From an uncultured Muribaculaceae bacterium (GTDB lineage Bacteria; Bacteroidota; Bacteroidia; Bacteroidales; Muribaculaceae): a DNA stretch of 26,935 nucleotides. Position 1 is the stretch's first letter, and every line of letters starts with the position of its first letter. Positions 1-7,085 of the stretch are shown here, in pieces. The stretch spans positions 1-26,935 of the forward strand of contig CAJTUG010000033.1 in the NCBI GenBank assembly GCA_910579605.1. Direction: 5' to 3'. The position numbers and the translations under genes were made by a program. Under the pieces are notes generated by a model that did not search any database, was not told the origin of the DNA, and saw nothing but the letters and a program-made list of their open reading frames with translations.

Positions 1-22
1 ATAATTTAGCCGTATCCAAAGG

Positions 23-54
23 CAAAAATAAATAATTACATTAGAACAGACAAA
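23..54 (-). promoter_or_regulatory. Bacteroidota-type promoter for a gene beyond the left edge
   Basis: Read on the minus strand, TTTG (plus 51-54) is followed by a 20-nt spacer and TATTTTTG (plus 23-30). This matches the Bacteroidota consensus TTTG-N~20-TAnnTTTG. Transcription would start near position 16 and run leftward out of the window. The site lies just downstream of the orphan gene ending at 74 and resembles the promoter at 1028-1059 through the spacer too. The pattern is seen directly; activity is inferred. Confidence 0.7.
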
Positions 55-73
55 TTTTAGTGGACCATTTAAA

Positions 74-754
74 TCATAAATCTTCTCCATTGGCTTTATT
101 GTATTCATTGTCATAAAACATGGCAATATAATATTTATCATTCATTTCTGAAATTATGAACCATACAGGTTTTTTCAAATAAATATCCACAATATAATCC
201 AAAGACAGGTTGACTATGGATTTCCTCATATCGTCTGTCGGTTTTTCAAGTTGTTCTGGCGTGAACTTAGTTGTAATGAAATGCAATAATTTATCTCTCA
301 TCACAGCTGTATCAGTTGATTCTTCAGATTGTTGATAAAATATAGCTTGATATTGTTTGTTTTCTACAGACATGCAATAAGAAATGTCCTCATCATCCGG
401 AATGGAATAATCTTCAAAAGAAACATAATTGGGACTATTTTCAAATTGGCGACATAAATTATTAAATCGTATACGTATAGAACGGCCATCTACGTTATTG
501 GCATCGCATACCATTATACGGCAAACTTTATCGCCATTTGTGCCGATATGTATATTAACTTCCGTACCGTTGAAAATGCCTGTCAATATATCTTTGCCAT
601 AAGGATTAGGTATGAATCCTTTAGACTTGATCTTTTCTATCATTTCCGCTTTGCTCCCGTCTACAGGAATACCTAAAAACTTGGTGACATCTGTATGAGC
701 GTATATGCTGATAGTATCTAAAAGAGTCGTAATAACGGAGAAAACATTTTTCAT
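74..754 (-). CDS. Unrecognised small protein, possibly exported
   Basis: This is a 226-residue protein if translation starts at the ATG at 752-754. A TTG at 817 would add 21 residues, but the added segment looks unlike a protein start. The N-terminus (MKNVFSVITTLLDTISIYAH) resembles a weak or decayed signal peptide: one Lys, then a mostly hydrophobic stretch interrupted by Asp. The mature part opens with DVTKFLGIPVDGSKAEMIEK, a pattern I associate from memory with small Bacteroides/Prevotella hypothetical proteins. I see no catalytic motif. The gene is visibly richer in A+T than the rest of the window and has its own promoter about 270 bases upstream. Neighbours give no functional clue. Coding status is likely; function is unknown. 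Confidence 0.75.
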   Translation of the reverse strand: MKNVFSVITTLLDTISIYAHTDVTKFLGIPVDGSKAEMIEKIKSKGFIPNPYGKDILTGIFNGTEVNIHIGTNGDKVCRIMVCDANNVDGRSIRIRFNNLCRQFENSPNYVSFEDYSIPDDEDISYCMSVENKQYQAIFYQQSEESTDTAVMRDKLLHFITTKFTPEQLEKPTDDMRKSIVNLSLDYIVDIYLKKPVWFIISEMNDKYYIAMFYDNEYNKANGEDL

Positions 755-844
755 ACAGTAGACCTTGTACTGTTGTTGCTCTCCAGCTGCCACAAGAGCA
801 TTGATAATGATATACAAAAGCGTGGAACTGCATTGCTACATTTT

Positions 845-961
845 AACTTGACGGTCGTAGGAAACCTTGAATACAGATGTAGAACAGCAGCCCACGCGTA
901 TGCGTGAGAACCACTATGCTATCTTTGTATTCTATTTGAAAATTTCCTACGTCTTCAAGTT
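845..961 (-). repeat. 117-bp imperfect palindrome in the leader of the orphan gene
   Basis: The outer arms are 845-864 and 943-961; the second arm's reverse complement matches the first except for a few bases in the middle (both begin AACTTGA and end GTAGGAAA). Pairing resumes further in between about 867-881 and 925-938. Near the centre, CACGC/GCGTG closes a small hairpin at about 893-906. The element lies between the promoter at 1028-1059 and the coding start at 754, so it would form a long hairpin in that mRNA. It could be a dispersed palindromic repeat, a MITE-like remnant or a structured leader. Confidence 0.6.
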
Positions 962-1027
962 ACAAGATGAGCATAACGCTTCTTATTTTCCAATAATGTC
1001 GTAGACAGAGTTAAATCTATCTAATGG

Positions 1028-1059
1028 CAAAAATAGATAATTATATTGAAATCGGCAAA
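1028..1059 (-). promoter_or_regulatory. Bacteroidota-type promoter for the orphan gene at 74-754
   Basis: On the minus strand, TTTG (plus 1056-1059), a 20-nt spacer and TATTTTTG (plus 1028-1035) match the phylum consensus exactly. The predicted start near 1021 leaves an untranslated leader of roughly 270 nt before the ATG at 754. That is unusually long, and the leader contains the palindrome at 845-961. Confidence 0.7.
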
Positions 1060-1074
1060 TTATTAATATGAAGA

Positions 1075-1110
1075 ACCTTTAATAATACAGACCAAAGTAT
1101 TATTAAAGGT
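1075..1110 (-). terminator. Hairpin, candidate terminator after the ribBA operon
   Basis: This is a perfect 13-bp inverted repeat: 1075-1087 pairs with 1098-1110 around a 10-nt loop. It lies 68 bases past the stop of the gene at 1179-1784 and just before the next promoter, so it may end the lptF/G-ribBA-hypothetical transcript. The stem is AT-rich and is not followed by a clear T run on either strand, so the terminator call is tentative. Confidence 0.5.
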
Positions 1111-1178
1111 AATTTCTCAAGATTTTGGAATTGGCATATAGACAAAGGCTCGCATGTGATTTATATTGGTATATTTTG

Positions 1179-1784
1179 TCAAATATATCCGCATGCAGCC
1201 AGGCGTGAGGCTATGTCATATAGGATGTCGATAGCTAAGGTATGGCTTATTTTAGTTCCGTTGAATTCTTGTGCAACAGTTTCGGGGAATGTAGATAGCT
1301 GGTCTATGTGCCGGCGTAGCGGAAGAAGTTCCTGTTGGGGACAGTGGTCGAAAGCAGCAGCGAAAACGGCGGCTAAGAGAGAGCGGCATTGTTCAAGGTG
1401 ATCAAGAGCAAAGGAGTCGTTTTTCGTTTGGGCTGTGTTGGCTGCTTGATCGGCCATTACCAATGCGTCGGAAAGAGCCGAAAGGTATATTCCATGGAGT
1501 TTGTCTATGTCGGCACGTGCCGTAAAGACGGTGAGAATTGCCATAACCATAGTGGCAAATGCTTGTTCTGATTCGTCGGCAGCAATGAGGTCGTGGCAGT
1601 GTGCCGAGGCCACTACGAGCGCTTGTGCTGCCAAGTCGTTGATGTCGTGCCCTCCTTTAGCTTCAAGGCGGAGATTTTCGAAATATCTGGCCAACGTCTG
1701 GCCGGAGAAATTAACGGCGGCTTGGATATTGCCGCCGTTAACAAGTGCTGAATGATCGTTTATGAAATTATCCAAACTTTCCAT
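1179..1784 (-). CDS. Unrecognised helical protein downstream of ribBA
   Basis: This 201-residue protein is rich in Ala, Leu, Asp and His and appears almost wholly alpha-helical. It has no signal peptide, no membrane segment and no catalytic motif that I recognise. The ATG at 1782-1784 lies 16 bases after the ribBA stop, so the two genes are almost certainly co-transcribed, with the permease gene first. The composition (many short amphipathic helices, seven His, no Trp) would fit an all-helical cytosolic protein, perhaps of tetratricopeptide-like fold, but that is inference. The operon alone does not show a role in riboflavin synthesis. I am sure it is coding because of its context and reading-frame length; the function is unknown. 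Confidence 0.8.
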   Translation of the reverse strand: MESLDNFINDHSALVNGGNIQAAVNFSGQTLARYFENLRLEAKGGHDINDLAAQALVVASAHCHDLIAADESEQAFATMVMAILTVFTARADIDKLHGIYLSALSDALVMADQAANTAQTKNDSFALDHLEQCRSLLAAVFAAAFDHCPQQELLPLRRHIDQLSTFPETVAQEFNGTKISHTLAIDILYDIASRLAACGYI

Positions 1785-1800
1785 TTCCGAGTTTTTGTCT

Positions 1801-3018
1801 CTATTCTACTTCGTGGAGATCGTGGCCCATACGTTCTTTTTTGGTGTGCATATAGCGGAGATTAAACGGATTTGGTTTCACCTCTATAGGCACTATTTCC
1901 ACTATTTTCAGTCCGTATCCTTCAAGGCCTATGCGTTTGATAGGGTTGTTGGTCATGAGTTTCATGTCGTGGATACCGAGAAGATTAAGGATCTGGGCAC
2001 CTACACCATAGTCGCGCTCGTCTGCGTCGTGACCAAGATGTATATTTGCTTCCACAGTATCAAGGCCTTCTTCTTGCAGTTTATATGCTTTTATTTTATC
2101 CATAAGCCCTATGCCCCGGCCTTCTTGATTGAGGTATACGATTGCACCCCGGCCTTCTTTTTCTATCATTTCCATTGCCTTATGGAGCTGTTCTCCGCAA
2201 TCGCAACGTTTAGAAGCGAATATATCGCCGGTTGCACAAGATGAGTGAACCCTTACCAAAACAGGTTCGCCATTGCGTATATCGCCTTTTATGAGGGCTA
2301 TGTGTTCCAATCCGTTGCTTTTCTGGCGGAATGGTATGAGGCGGAAATGGCCGTGTTCGGTAGGCATGTCTACTTCCACTCCTTGCTCAACAAGTTGCTC
2401 CGAAGCGAGGCGGTAGGCTATGAGGTCGCGGATAGATATAAGCTTCATACCCCATTGGTCGGCTTTTTTTCTTAATTCAGGCAAACGTGCCATAGAGCCG
2501 TCGTCGCTCATTATTTCCATGAGTGCGGCGGCCGGTTGCAATCCTGCCAATCTGGCAAGATCTACTGCGGCTTCTGTGTGCCCGCTACGGCGCAAAACGC
2601 CCTGGTCTTGGGCATAAAGAGGATTGATGTGTCCGGGGCGGCCAAAGGTTTCGGGTGTAGATTCGGGATCGGCCAAAGCGCGTATAGTAGCGCAACGGTC
2701 TTCGGCACTCACTCCCGTAGAGCAACCTTCGAGTTTGTCTACAGTAACCGTAAACGGAGTTCCGAGCACCGAGGTGTTTTGTTCTACCTGGTGCGGCAGT
2801 TCAAGTTCTCTGCATCGCGAGAGGGTGATTGGAGCGCATAAGACGCCGCGTGCGTTTTTGAGCATGAAATTCACCTGCTCTGGAGTTATTTTTTCTGCGG
2901 CGACTATTATATCGCCTTCGTTTTCGCGGTCTTCGTCGTCGACAACGATAACCATTTTACCGAGGGCGAAATCGGCCACGGCCTCTTCGATGCTGTCAAG
3001 TCGGATTTGCTCGTTCAT
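1801..3018 (-). CDS. ribBA: Bifunctional riboflavin enzyme RibBA (DHBP synthase / GTP cyclohydrolase II)
   Basis: This 405-residue cytosolic enzyme feeds both entry branches of riboflavin synthesis. The N-terminal RibB domain (about 1-205) makes 3,4-dihydroxy-2-butanone 4-phosphate from ribulose 5-phosphate. It carries the acidic metal-binding signature DDEDRENEGD at residues 27-36 and the later GRPGHINPL and SGHTEAAVDLARLAG motifs. The C-terminal RibA domain opens GTP. It shows the zinc-site region with CATGD and KRCDCG near residues 260-275, and the GTP-binding loop QEGRGIGL near 300. The length is normal for the fusion. The gene starts at an ATG 42 bases after the permease stop and is followed after 16 bases by the helical protein gene. 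No FMN riboswitch fits in that short gap. Confidence 0.97.
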   Translation of the reverse strand: MNEQIRLDSIEEAVADFALGKMVIVVDDEDRENEGDIIVAAEKITPEQVNFMLKNARGVLCAPITLSRCRELELPHQVEQNTSVLGTPFTVTVDKLEGCSTGVSAEDRCATIRALADPESTPETFGRPGHINPLYAQDQGVLRRSGHTEAAVDLARLAGLQPAAALMEIMSDDGSMARLPELRKKADQWGMKLISIRDLIAYRLASEQLVEQGVEVDMPTEHGHFRLIPFRQKSNGLEHIALIKGDIRNGEPVLVRVHSSCATGDIFASKRCDCGEQLHKAMEMIEKEGRGAIVYLNQEGRGIGLMDKIKAYKLQEEGLDTVEANIHLGHDADERDYGVGAQILNLLGIHDMKLMTNNPIKRIGLEGYGLKIVEIVPIEVKPNPFNLRYMHTKKERMGHDLHEVE

Positions 3019-3060
3019 AATTATAGAGGTACTGTTGTATTTTGAGTTTGTTTATATCGG

Positions 3061-4854
3061 TTATGTATTTTTGAAACGCTCCAAGAGTTTTTTTGTTGTC
3101 TCTTCTATAACCGGTAGGTTTCGTCGGGTGGGGCGGAACGGATATTGGTTAAGCAGATTTATCGTGTAGATATCCGGGCTGTTGGATAGGTAATCCACTA
3201 AAATATTCAATGGTTGCCTCAATGCAGCGTTTGTCCCTGAATAAAATATACGCTTGGCCAAAGGCATATTATTGATTCTTTCTTGCTCGGAGGCGCATAT
3301 ACTGAGGAAATTTTCAAGCATCGTGTGTGCCTGCGTTGGATCTACATCCATCATCCTCACTTCTTTAAGCGATAGGGAACGTGTGAGTCCTTTTCCTTTT
3401 ATCCGGGCAAAGAAATTGCGGTAGGCGTCGAAATTGAATACTGCCGAGTCGCCTACGGCCTTGTATGTGAAGAAAATGCCGAGAGGCATAAGGGCTATTG
3501 TACTGAGCCAAATTCCGAGCCATACGGTGGTTTTACCGTCGCGAGCCATTTTGTAGCCTGCATTGTCTATAATGAAATATACAATAAACAAGAGCACAGA
3601 AATGATGAGCGGTGTACCCAAACCTCCTTTTTTGATAATTGCACCCAATGGCGCACCTATAAAGAAAAAGATGATGCAAGCAAAAGAAAGGGTAAATTTT
3701 TTCTGCATTTCTATATCGTGGCGACGCATGAGTTTTGCTTGCTCTGCCAAGGCCAACGAGCGGTATTGGTAGTCTTGCTTCTGTCGGCGAGCTTTGGCCA
3801 AGGCATTGGCTATATACGATTTTGCTGCCGAAGCATTAGGTGCGTTGAAAATTGAATCCACGTCGAGATATTTTTGCACCGTTATGTCGGGGCGACGTGT
3901 TTTCATGGCTTCGCCGTTTTCTAATCGTGTAGTGACCGGGTAGACGCCGAAATAAGGTTGGTTCATAATCTCGGTGGCGTATACGGAACCTATGGAATCC
4001 ACCTGCTGCCCAATGGAATCTATGGAGTGGAGGAGTTGCGTCACATTTTGGCCTATATATTGGTTTCTGAGTCCGCTCTCGTCGACGCGGTTGAAATTGG
4101 CATCAAACGGAAAATATATCTGTTTGTCGGAGAAATGTTCGCGTCTGAAGGGCAAATAGCGCTGCGAGCTGCTGCCCATGGAGTTATCGCGCATATTTTC
4201 AAACATTTCTCCGCTGTAGAGATGAAGGAACAATCGTGTCTTGTCTTCTGTAAAATTGAATTTACCCGAGTCGGCCAAAATAACACGTGAATTGTCCATT
4301 CCTTTTGTGAGGTCGTAGATTATCATGCCGTAGAGCATGCCGTTTTCCTGGTTCTTTCGTTCTACGTAGAGATTCATGTTGGGAATCTGGTCGTAGAACG
4401 ACCGCTCCGGAATTTCCACCTCAGGCGATTTCTGCCGCACCGAGAAGAGCAGAGTCCACATTTTTGTCTGCGCTACGGGAAGCACGTTGTTTTGGAAGAA
4501 GAAAGCCCCAACCGCAATGAAACCCATGAGGATCATGAGAGGTTTCATTATTCTGAAAAGTGATATACCCGACGCTTTCATGGCTGTGAGCTCGAATTTC
4601 TCGCCCAGGTTGCCAAAGGTCATCAACGAGGCCAAAAGCACGGCCAAGGGCAACGCTGTGGGGACCATAGAAAGAGCCGCATAGAAAAACAATTCGCATA
4701 TAACGCTGACTTGTAGTCCTTTGCCTACTAAATCATCTATACTCTTCCATAGAAATTGCATCAAGACAATGAAGAGACAAATAAAGAACGTCATGAGCAA
4801 CAACGGCAAAAACCGCTGCAACATATATGAATATAGACGCTTTATTATTACCAT
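3061..4854 (-). CDS. LptF/LptG family lipopolysaccharide export permease (YjgP/YjgQ)
   Basis: This 597-residue inner-membrane protein is of the type that, with LptB, forms the ABC transporter extracting lipopolysaccharide for transport to the outer membrane. The N-terminal half has hydrophobic segments near residues 12-35, 55-80 and 105-125, with the family-typical stretch ELTAMKASGISLFRIMKPL at a coupling-helix position. A periplasmic beta-rich domain follows (about 130-370). Three more membrane segments lie near 385-470 (including FTLSFACIIFFFIGAPLGAI). About 120 residues after the last membrane segment form a charged C-terminal extension. This makes the protein much longer than the proteobacterial members (about 360), as is usual in Bacteroidota. 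The sequence does not let me choose between LptF and LptG. It is the first gene of the operon with ribBA. Confidence 0.9.
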   Translation of the reverse strand: MVIIKRLYSYMLQRFLPLLLMTFFICLFIVLMQFLWKSIDDLVGKGLQVSVICELFFYAALSMVPTALPLAVLLASLMTFGNLGEKFELTAMKASGISLFRIMKPLMILMGFIAVGAFFFQNNVLPVAQTKMWTLLFSVRQKSPEVEIPERSFYDQIPNMNLYVERKNQENGMLYGMIIYDLTKGMDNSRVILADSGKFNFTEDKTRLFLHLYSGEMFENMRDNSMGSSSQRYLPFRREHFSDKQIYFPFDANFNRVDESGLRNQYIGQNVTQLLHSIDSIGQQVDSIGSVYATEIMNQPYFGVYPVTTRLENGEAMKTRRPDITVQKYLDVDSIFNAPNASAAKSYIANALAKARRQKQDYQYRSLALAEQAKLMRRHDIEMQKKFTLSFACIIFFFIGAPLGAIIKKGGLGTPLIISVLLFIVYFIIDNAGYKMARDGKTTVWLGIWLSTIALMPLGIFFTYKAVGDSAVFNFDAYRNFFARIKGKGLTRSLSLKEVRMMDVDPTQAHTMLENFLSICASEQERINNMPLAKRIFYSGTNAALRQPLNILVDYLSNSPDIYTINLLNQYPFRPTRRNLPVIEETTKKLLERFKNT

Positions 4855-4882
4855 TTTAATGGTGCTTTTGTATTTGATTCTA

Positions 4883-4890
4883 CAAAATTA
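4883..4890 (-). promoter_or_regulatory. -7 box for the permease-ribBA operon
   Basis: On the minus strand this reads TAATTTTG, matching TAnnTTTG, about 29 bases before the permease ATG. I find no good TTTG about 20 nt further upstream, so only the -7 half is convincing. Confidence 0.45.
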
Positions 4891-4953
4891 CTACAAAAAG
4901 CCGACATATATGGTCTGAGAATTAAAATTTTGATTAAAAGAAGACGCTTAAGC

Positions 4954-4983
4954 TTGTCTTTACGGTTTTTTTTCGTACTTTTG
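4954..4983 (+). promoter_or_regulatory. Bacteroidota-type promoter for lrgAB
   Basis: TTG at 4954-4956, a 19-nt spacer and TACTTTTG at 4976-4983 match the phylum consensus, giving a start near 4990. It is divergent from the permease operon and lies about 100 bases before lrgA. Confidence 0.75.
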
Positions 4984-4995
4984 CAGCATCTAAAC

Positions 4996-5042
4996 AAAGG
5001 CCCCCATGAAAACGAATAATTTTCACGGGGACTTTATTTTTT
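4996..5042 (+). terminator. Terminator-like hairpin in the lrgAB leader (candidate attenuator)
   Basis: AAAG (4996-4999) pairs with CTTT (5032-5035). Within that, the C run and TGAAAA (5002-5012) pair with TTTTCA and GGGG (5021-5030), with one mismatch. Six T residues follow at 5037-5042. The hairpin sits between the promoter at 4954-4983 and the lrgA ATG at 5056, where an intrinsic terminator would act as an attenuator or yield a short leader RNA of about 50 nt. A 12-codon ORF overlaps it. The structure is seen directly; the regulatory role is inferred. Confidence 0.55.
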
Positions 5043-5044
5043 AA
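5006..5044 (+). CDS. Possible 12-residue leader peptide before lrgA
   Basis: ATG at 5006 opens a frame reading MKTNNFHGDFIF and ending at TAA 5042-5044. AAAGG lies five bases before the ATG and could serve as a ribosome binding site. Three of twelve residues are Phe and two are Asn. The frame spans the terminator-like hairpin, as in classical leader-peptide attenuators. A chance ORF of this size is common, so this is only a suggestion. Confidence 0.25.
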   Translation: MKTNNFHGDFIF

Positions 5045-5055
5045 CAGCTATAATA

Positions 5056-5424
5056 ATGTTACTACAATTCGGTATTTTGCTCACATTTCTCGCCATGGGC
5101 GAATTTATAGTCATGGCCACCCACTTGCCGGTTCCTTCAAGTATTATAGGTATGCTTTTGCTCACGGCGTCTCTGCGTGCAGGAATAATAAAGCCGCGGC
5201 AAATTGAACGTCTGGCAGACTTTCTTGTCCATAATCTCGGATTTTTTTTCGTACCTGCCGGTGTAGGTATAATGAACTGCCTCGGGCTTATCGCCGACCA
5301 ATGGTTGCCAATAATAGGGGCATCGGTAGGCAGCACAATTATAATAATAGCTGTGACGGGTTGGACACACCGAGCCGTGCGTAAATCTCTATCACGAAAA
5401 AAAACTATTTCTGCAAAAGCTTGA
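5056..5424 (+). CDS. lrgA: CidA/LrgA family membrane protein
   Basis: This is a 122-residue protein with four predicted membrane helices (about 3-25, 30-45, 62-80 and 86-105). It carries the family hallmarks PVPSSIIGMLLL and FFFVPAGVGIM. Members were first described as holin-like regulators of murein hydrolase activity and cell death in Staphylococcus. In Bacillus and Streptococcus, LrgAB-type pairs are linked to pyruvate uptake. The protein acts with the product of the next gene, lrgB, whose ATG is two bases past this stop. The start ATG at 5056 has no strong Shine-Dalgarno site, normal for this phylum. Family membership is clear; whether it moves pyruvate here is inference. Confidence 0.92.
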   Translation: MLLQFGILLTFLAMGEFIVMATHLPVPSSIIGMLLLTASLRAGIIKPRQIERLADFLVHNLGFFFVPAGVGIMNCLGLIADQWLPIIGASVGSTIIIIAVTGWTHRAVRKSLSRKKTISAKA

Positions 5425-5426
5425 AT

Positions 5427-6119
5427 ATGGAATTCATTACCAACCCTATATTTCTTATTGCTATTACTTTCATAGCCTATATCGGTGCTCAGATTCTTCA
5501 ACGTCGATTCGGGATACGCCTGTTTAACCCCATCCTCGTGTCTATAATAGCAATAATCATTTTCTTGCGTGGTACCGGTACAGACTACGAGACTTATCGC
5601 CAAAGCAGTATCTATATCGATTTCTGGTTAAAACCTGCGGTTGTAGCCCTTGGTTTGCCGCTATACCGGCAATTGTCTACAATCCGTAAACAGATTCTTC
5701 CGCTTTTGCTATCCGAAATAGCAGGGTGCGTTGTCGGAATAATTTCTGTTGTGCTTATCGCCTATTTGCTTGGTGCTTCGCATCAGGTCATCATGTCGCT
5801 TGCTCCGAAAGCCGTCACTACCCCTATAGCCATGGAAATATCGGCTGCTACCGGAGGCATACCGGCACTTACAGCTGCAGTTGTTGTGAGCACAGGTATA
5901 TTCGGAGGTATTGCCGGATTCCGAATAATCCGTCTTAGTCACATCAAGAGCCCCATAGCTCAAGGTTTGTCTATAGGCACTGCGGCCCATGCCGTAGGCA
6001 CATCTGCTGCCATGGAACGAGGGGAACGTTACGGAGCTTTCTCTTCGCTCGGGCTTACGATCAACGGTCTTCTCACTGCCCTGCTCACTCCTTTGATTTT
6101 AAGCCTTATCGGCATATGA
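5427..6119 (+). CDS. lrgB: LrgB/CidB family membrane protein
   Basis: This 230-residue multi-pass inner-membrane protein partners LrgA. I chose the ATG at 5427, two bases after the lrgA stop, over a TTG at 5421 that would overlap that stop. The C-terminal half holds the diagnostic stretch: SLAPKAVTTPIAMEIS near residues 128-143, then GGIPALTAAVV, then QGLSIGTAAHAVGTSAAME near 180-198. About six to eight hydrophobic helices are visible. Known roles in other phyla are control of autolysis and pyruvate/3-carbon acid transport. The strong hairpin at 6131-6161 lies just past the stop. Confidence 0.95.
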   Translation: MEFITNPIFLIAITFIAYIGAQILQRRFGIRLFNPILVSIIAIIIFLRGTGTDYETYRQSSIYIDFWLKPAVVALGLPLYRQLSTIRKQILPLLLSEIAGCVVGIISVVLIAYLLGASHQVIMSLAPKAVTTPIAMEISAATGGIPALTAAVVVSTGIFGGIAGFRIIRLSHIKSPIAQGLSIGTAAHAVGTSAAMERGERYGAFSSLGLTINGLLTALLTPLILSLIGI

Positions 6120-6130
6120 GTTAAAAAATA

Positions 6131-6161
6131 GCCAAGTGCGCAATACTATTGCGCACTTGGC
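6131..6161 (-). terminator. Strong hairpin terminator between lrgB and queG (convergent)
   Basis: A perfect 14-bp stem (6131-6144 with 6148-6161) closes a 3-nt loop. On the minus strand it is followed by TATTTTTT, making a good intrinsic terminator seven bases after the queG stop. On the plus strand it lies 11 bases past the lrgB stop with a weaker T-rich tail, so it probably serves both transcripts. Confidence 0.85.
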
Positions 6162-6167
6162 GGATAT

Positions 6168-7085
6168 CTATTTGTTAAGCAGTGTATTACGCTGTAGGTT
6201 TGCGAGTTTTATACGCCAAACTGGCGATTTCCGGAAAAGCATGCGGAAATGGTCGTTGTCCATGTTTAGGATTCGTTCTCTGTCCATACTCAAGATTTCT
6301 TCCGACGGCAAGAACTCGGGGAGAGTTTTTGCATGGGCTTGGTTATTATTGTGTGGGCACACATCTTGGCAAATGTCGCAGCCGTAGATTTTTCCAGGGA
6401 ATGAAACTCCCGGAGGTAATTCGCCACGGTGCTCTATTGTGAGGTACGACAGGCATTTACGGGCGTCGAGCGCACTGTGGCCGTCAAGAGCGTGGCCAGG
6501 GCATGCTTGCAGGCAGCGTCTACATTCACCGCATGAGAGCTTGCAAGGATTATCGGCTTGTAATTGTCCGGTCCAAAGTATTTCTGCTAAAAATACCTTC
6601 GATCCTATGCCTGGAATTATCAGCTGGTTATTCAAGCCTATGAAGCCTATACCGGCTTTTACTGCCCAATATCTTTCTCGTATGGGAGCAGAGTCTATGC
6701 AGATTCTTGTGGAAGTGCCTGATGAGTAATTTTCCAAAAATTGTGTTGCAGGAGCCAATACTTGCCTCAATACATCGTGATAGTCTTTGCCCAAAGCATA
6801 GTCTGAAAATAGAGTGCTATGGTCTTTTTGTGCATATGAAAAAGCTGCTGTGATAATACTTTTGCAGCCGTCTAAAAGCATTCGCGGGTCTCGGCGGATA
6901 TCGCGGTAACGTTCCATGTAGGCCATGCCTGCATTTTTAGATTGCTCCAACCACAAATCATATGCCTCTGCAGCATCTTGCTCCACAGGCATAGCCTCTG
7001 CTATACCGACAGCCACTGCACCGGCTCGGGTTATTAACTCTTTAATACTGCTTTCTATGCTACATTGGGAGCGGTTTGAATTCAT
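6168..7085 (-). CDS. queG: Epoxyqueuosine reductase QueG
   Basis: This 305-residue cobalamin-dependent iron-sulfur enzyme performs the last step of queuosine synthesis, reducing epoxyqueuosine to queuosine in tRNA wobble position 34. All eight cluster cysteines are present: C185, C188, C191 and C195 in CGECRRCLQACP, then C211, and C236, C239 and C243 in GCDICQDVCP. The conserved acidic residue of DSAPIRER, thought to be the proton donor, is D131. There is no C-terminal HEAT-repeat domain, as in the short form of the family. The ATG at 7083-7085 overlaps the end of the deacetylase gene by 26 bases, so the two are translationally coupled. Other queuosine genes here (queD, queE) lie about 11 kb away in a different unit. 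Confidence 0.95.
   Translation of the reverse strand: MNSNRSQCSIESSIKELITRAGAVAVGIAEAMPVEQDAAEAYDLWLEQSKNAGMAYMERYRDIRRDPRMLLDGCKSIITAAFSYAQKDHSTLFSDYALGKDYHDVLRQVLAPATQFLENYSSGTSTRICIDSAPIRERYWAVKAGIGFIGLNNQLIIPGIGSKVFLAEILWTGQLQADNPCKLSCGECRRCLQACPGHALDGHSALDARKCLSYLTIEHRGELPPGVSFPGKIYGCDICQDVCPHNNNQAHAKTLPEFLPSEEILSMDRERILNMDNDHFRMLFRKSPVWRIKLANLQRNTLLNK

Noticed and set aside
3019..3060. Possible FMN riboswitch before ribBA
   Set aside because: The gap is only 42 bases, far too short for the aptamer, and the upstream permease leader is also short.
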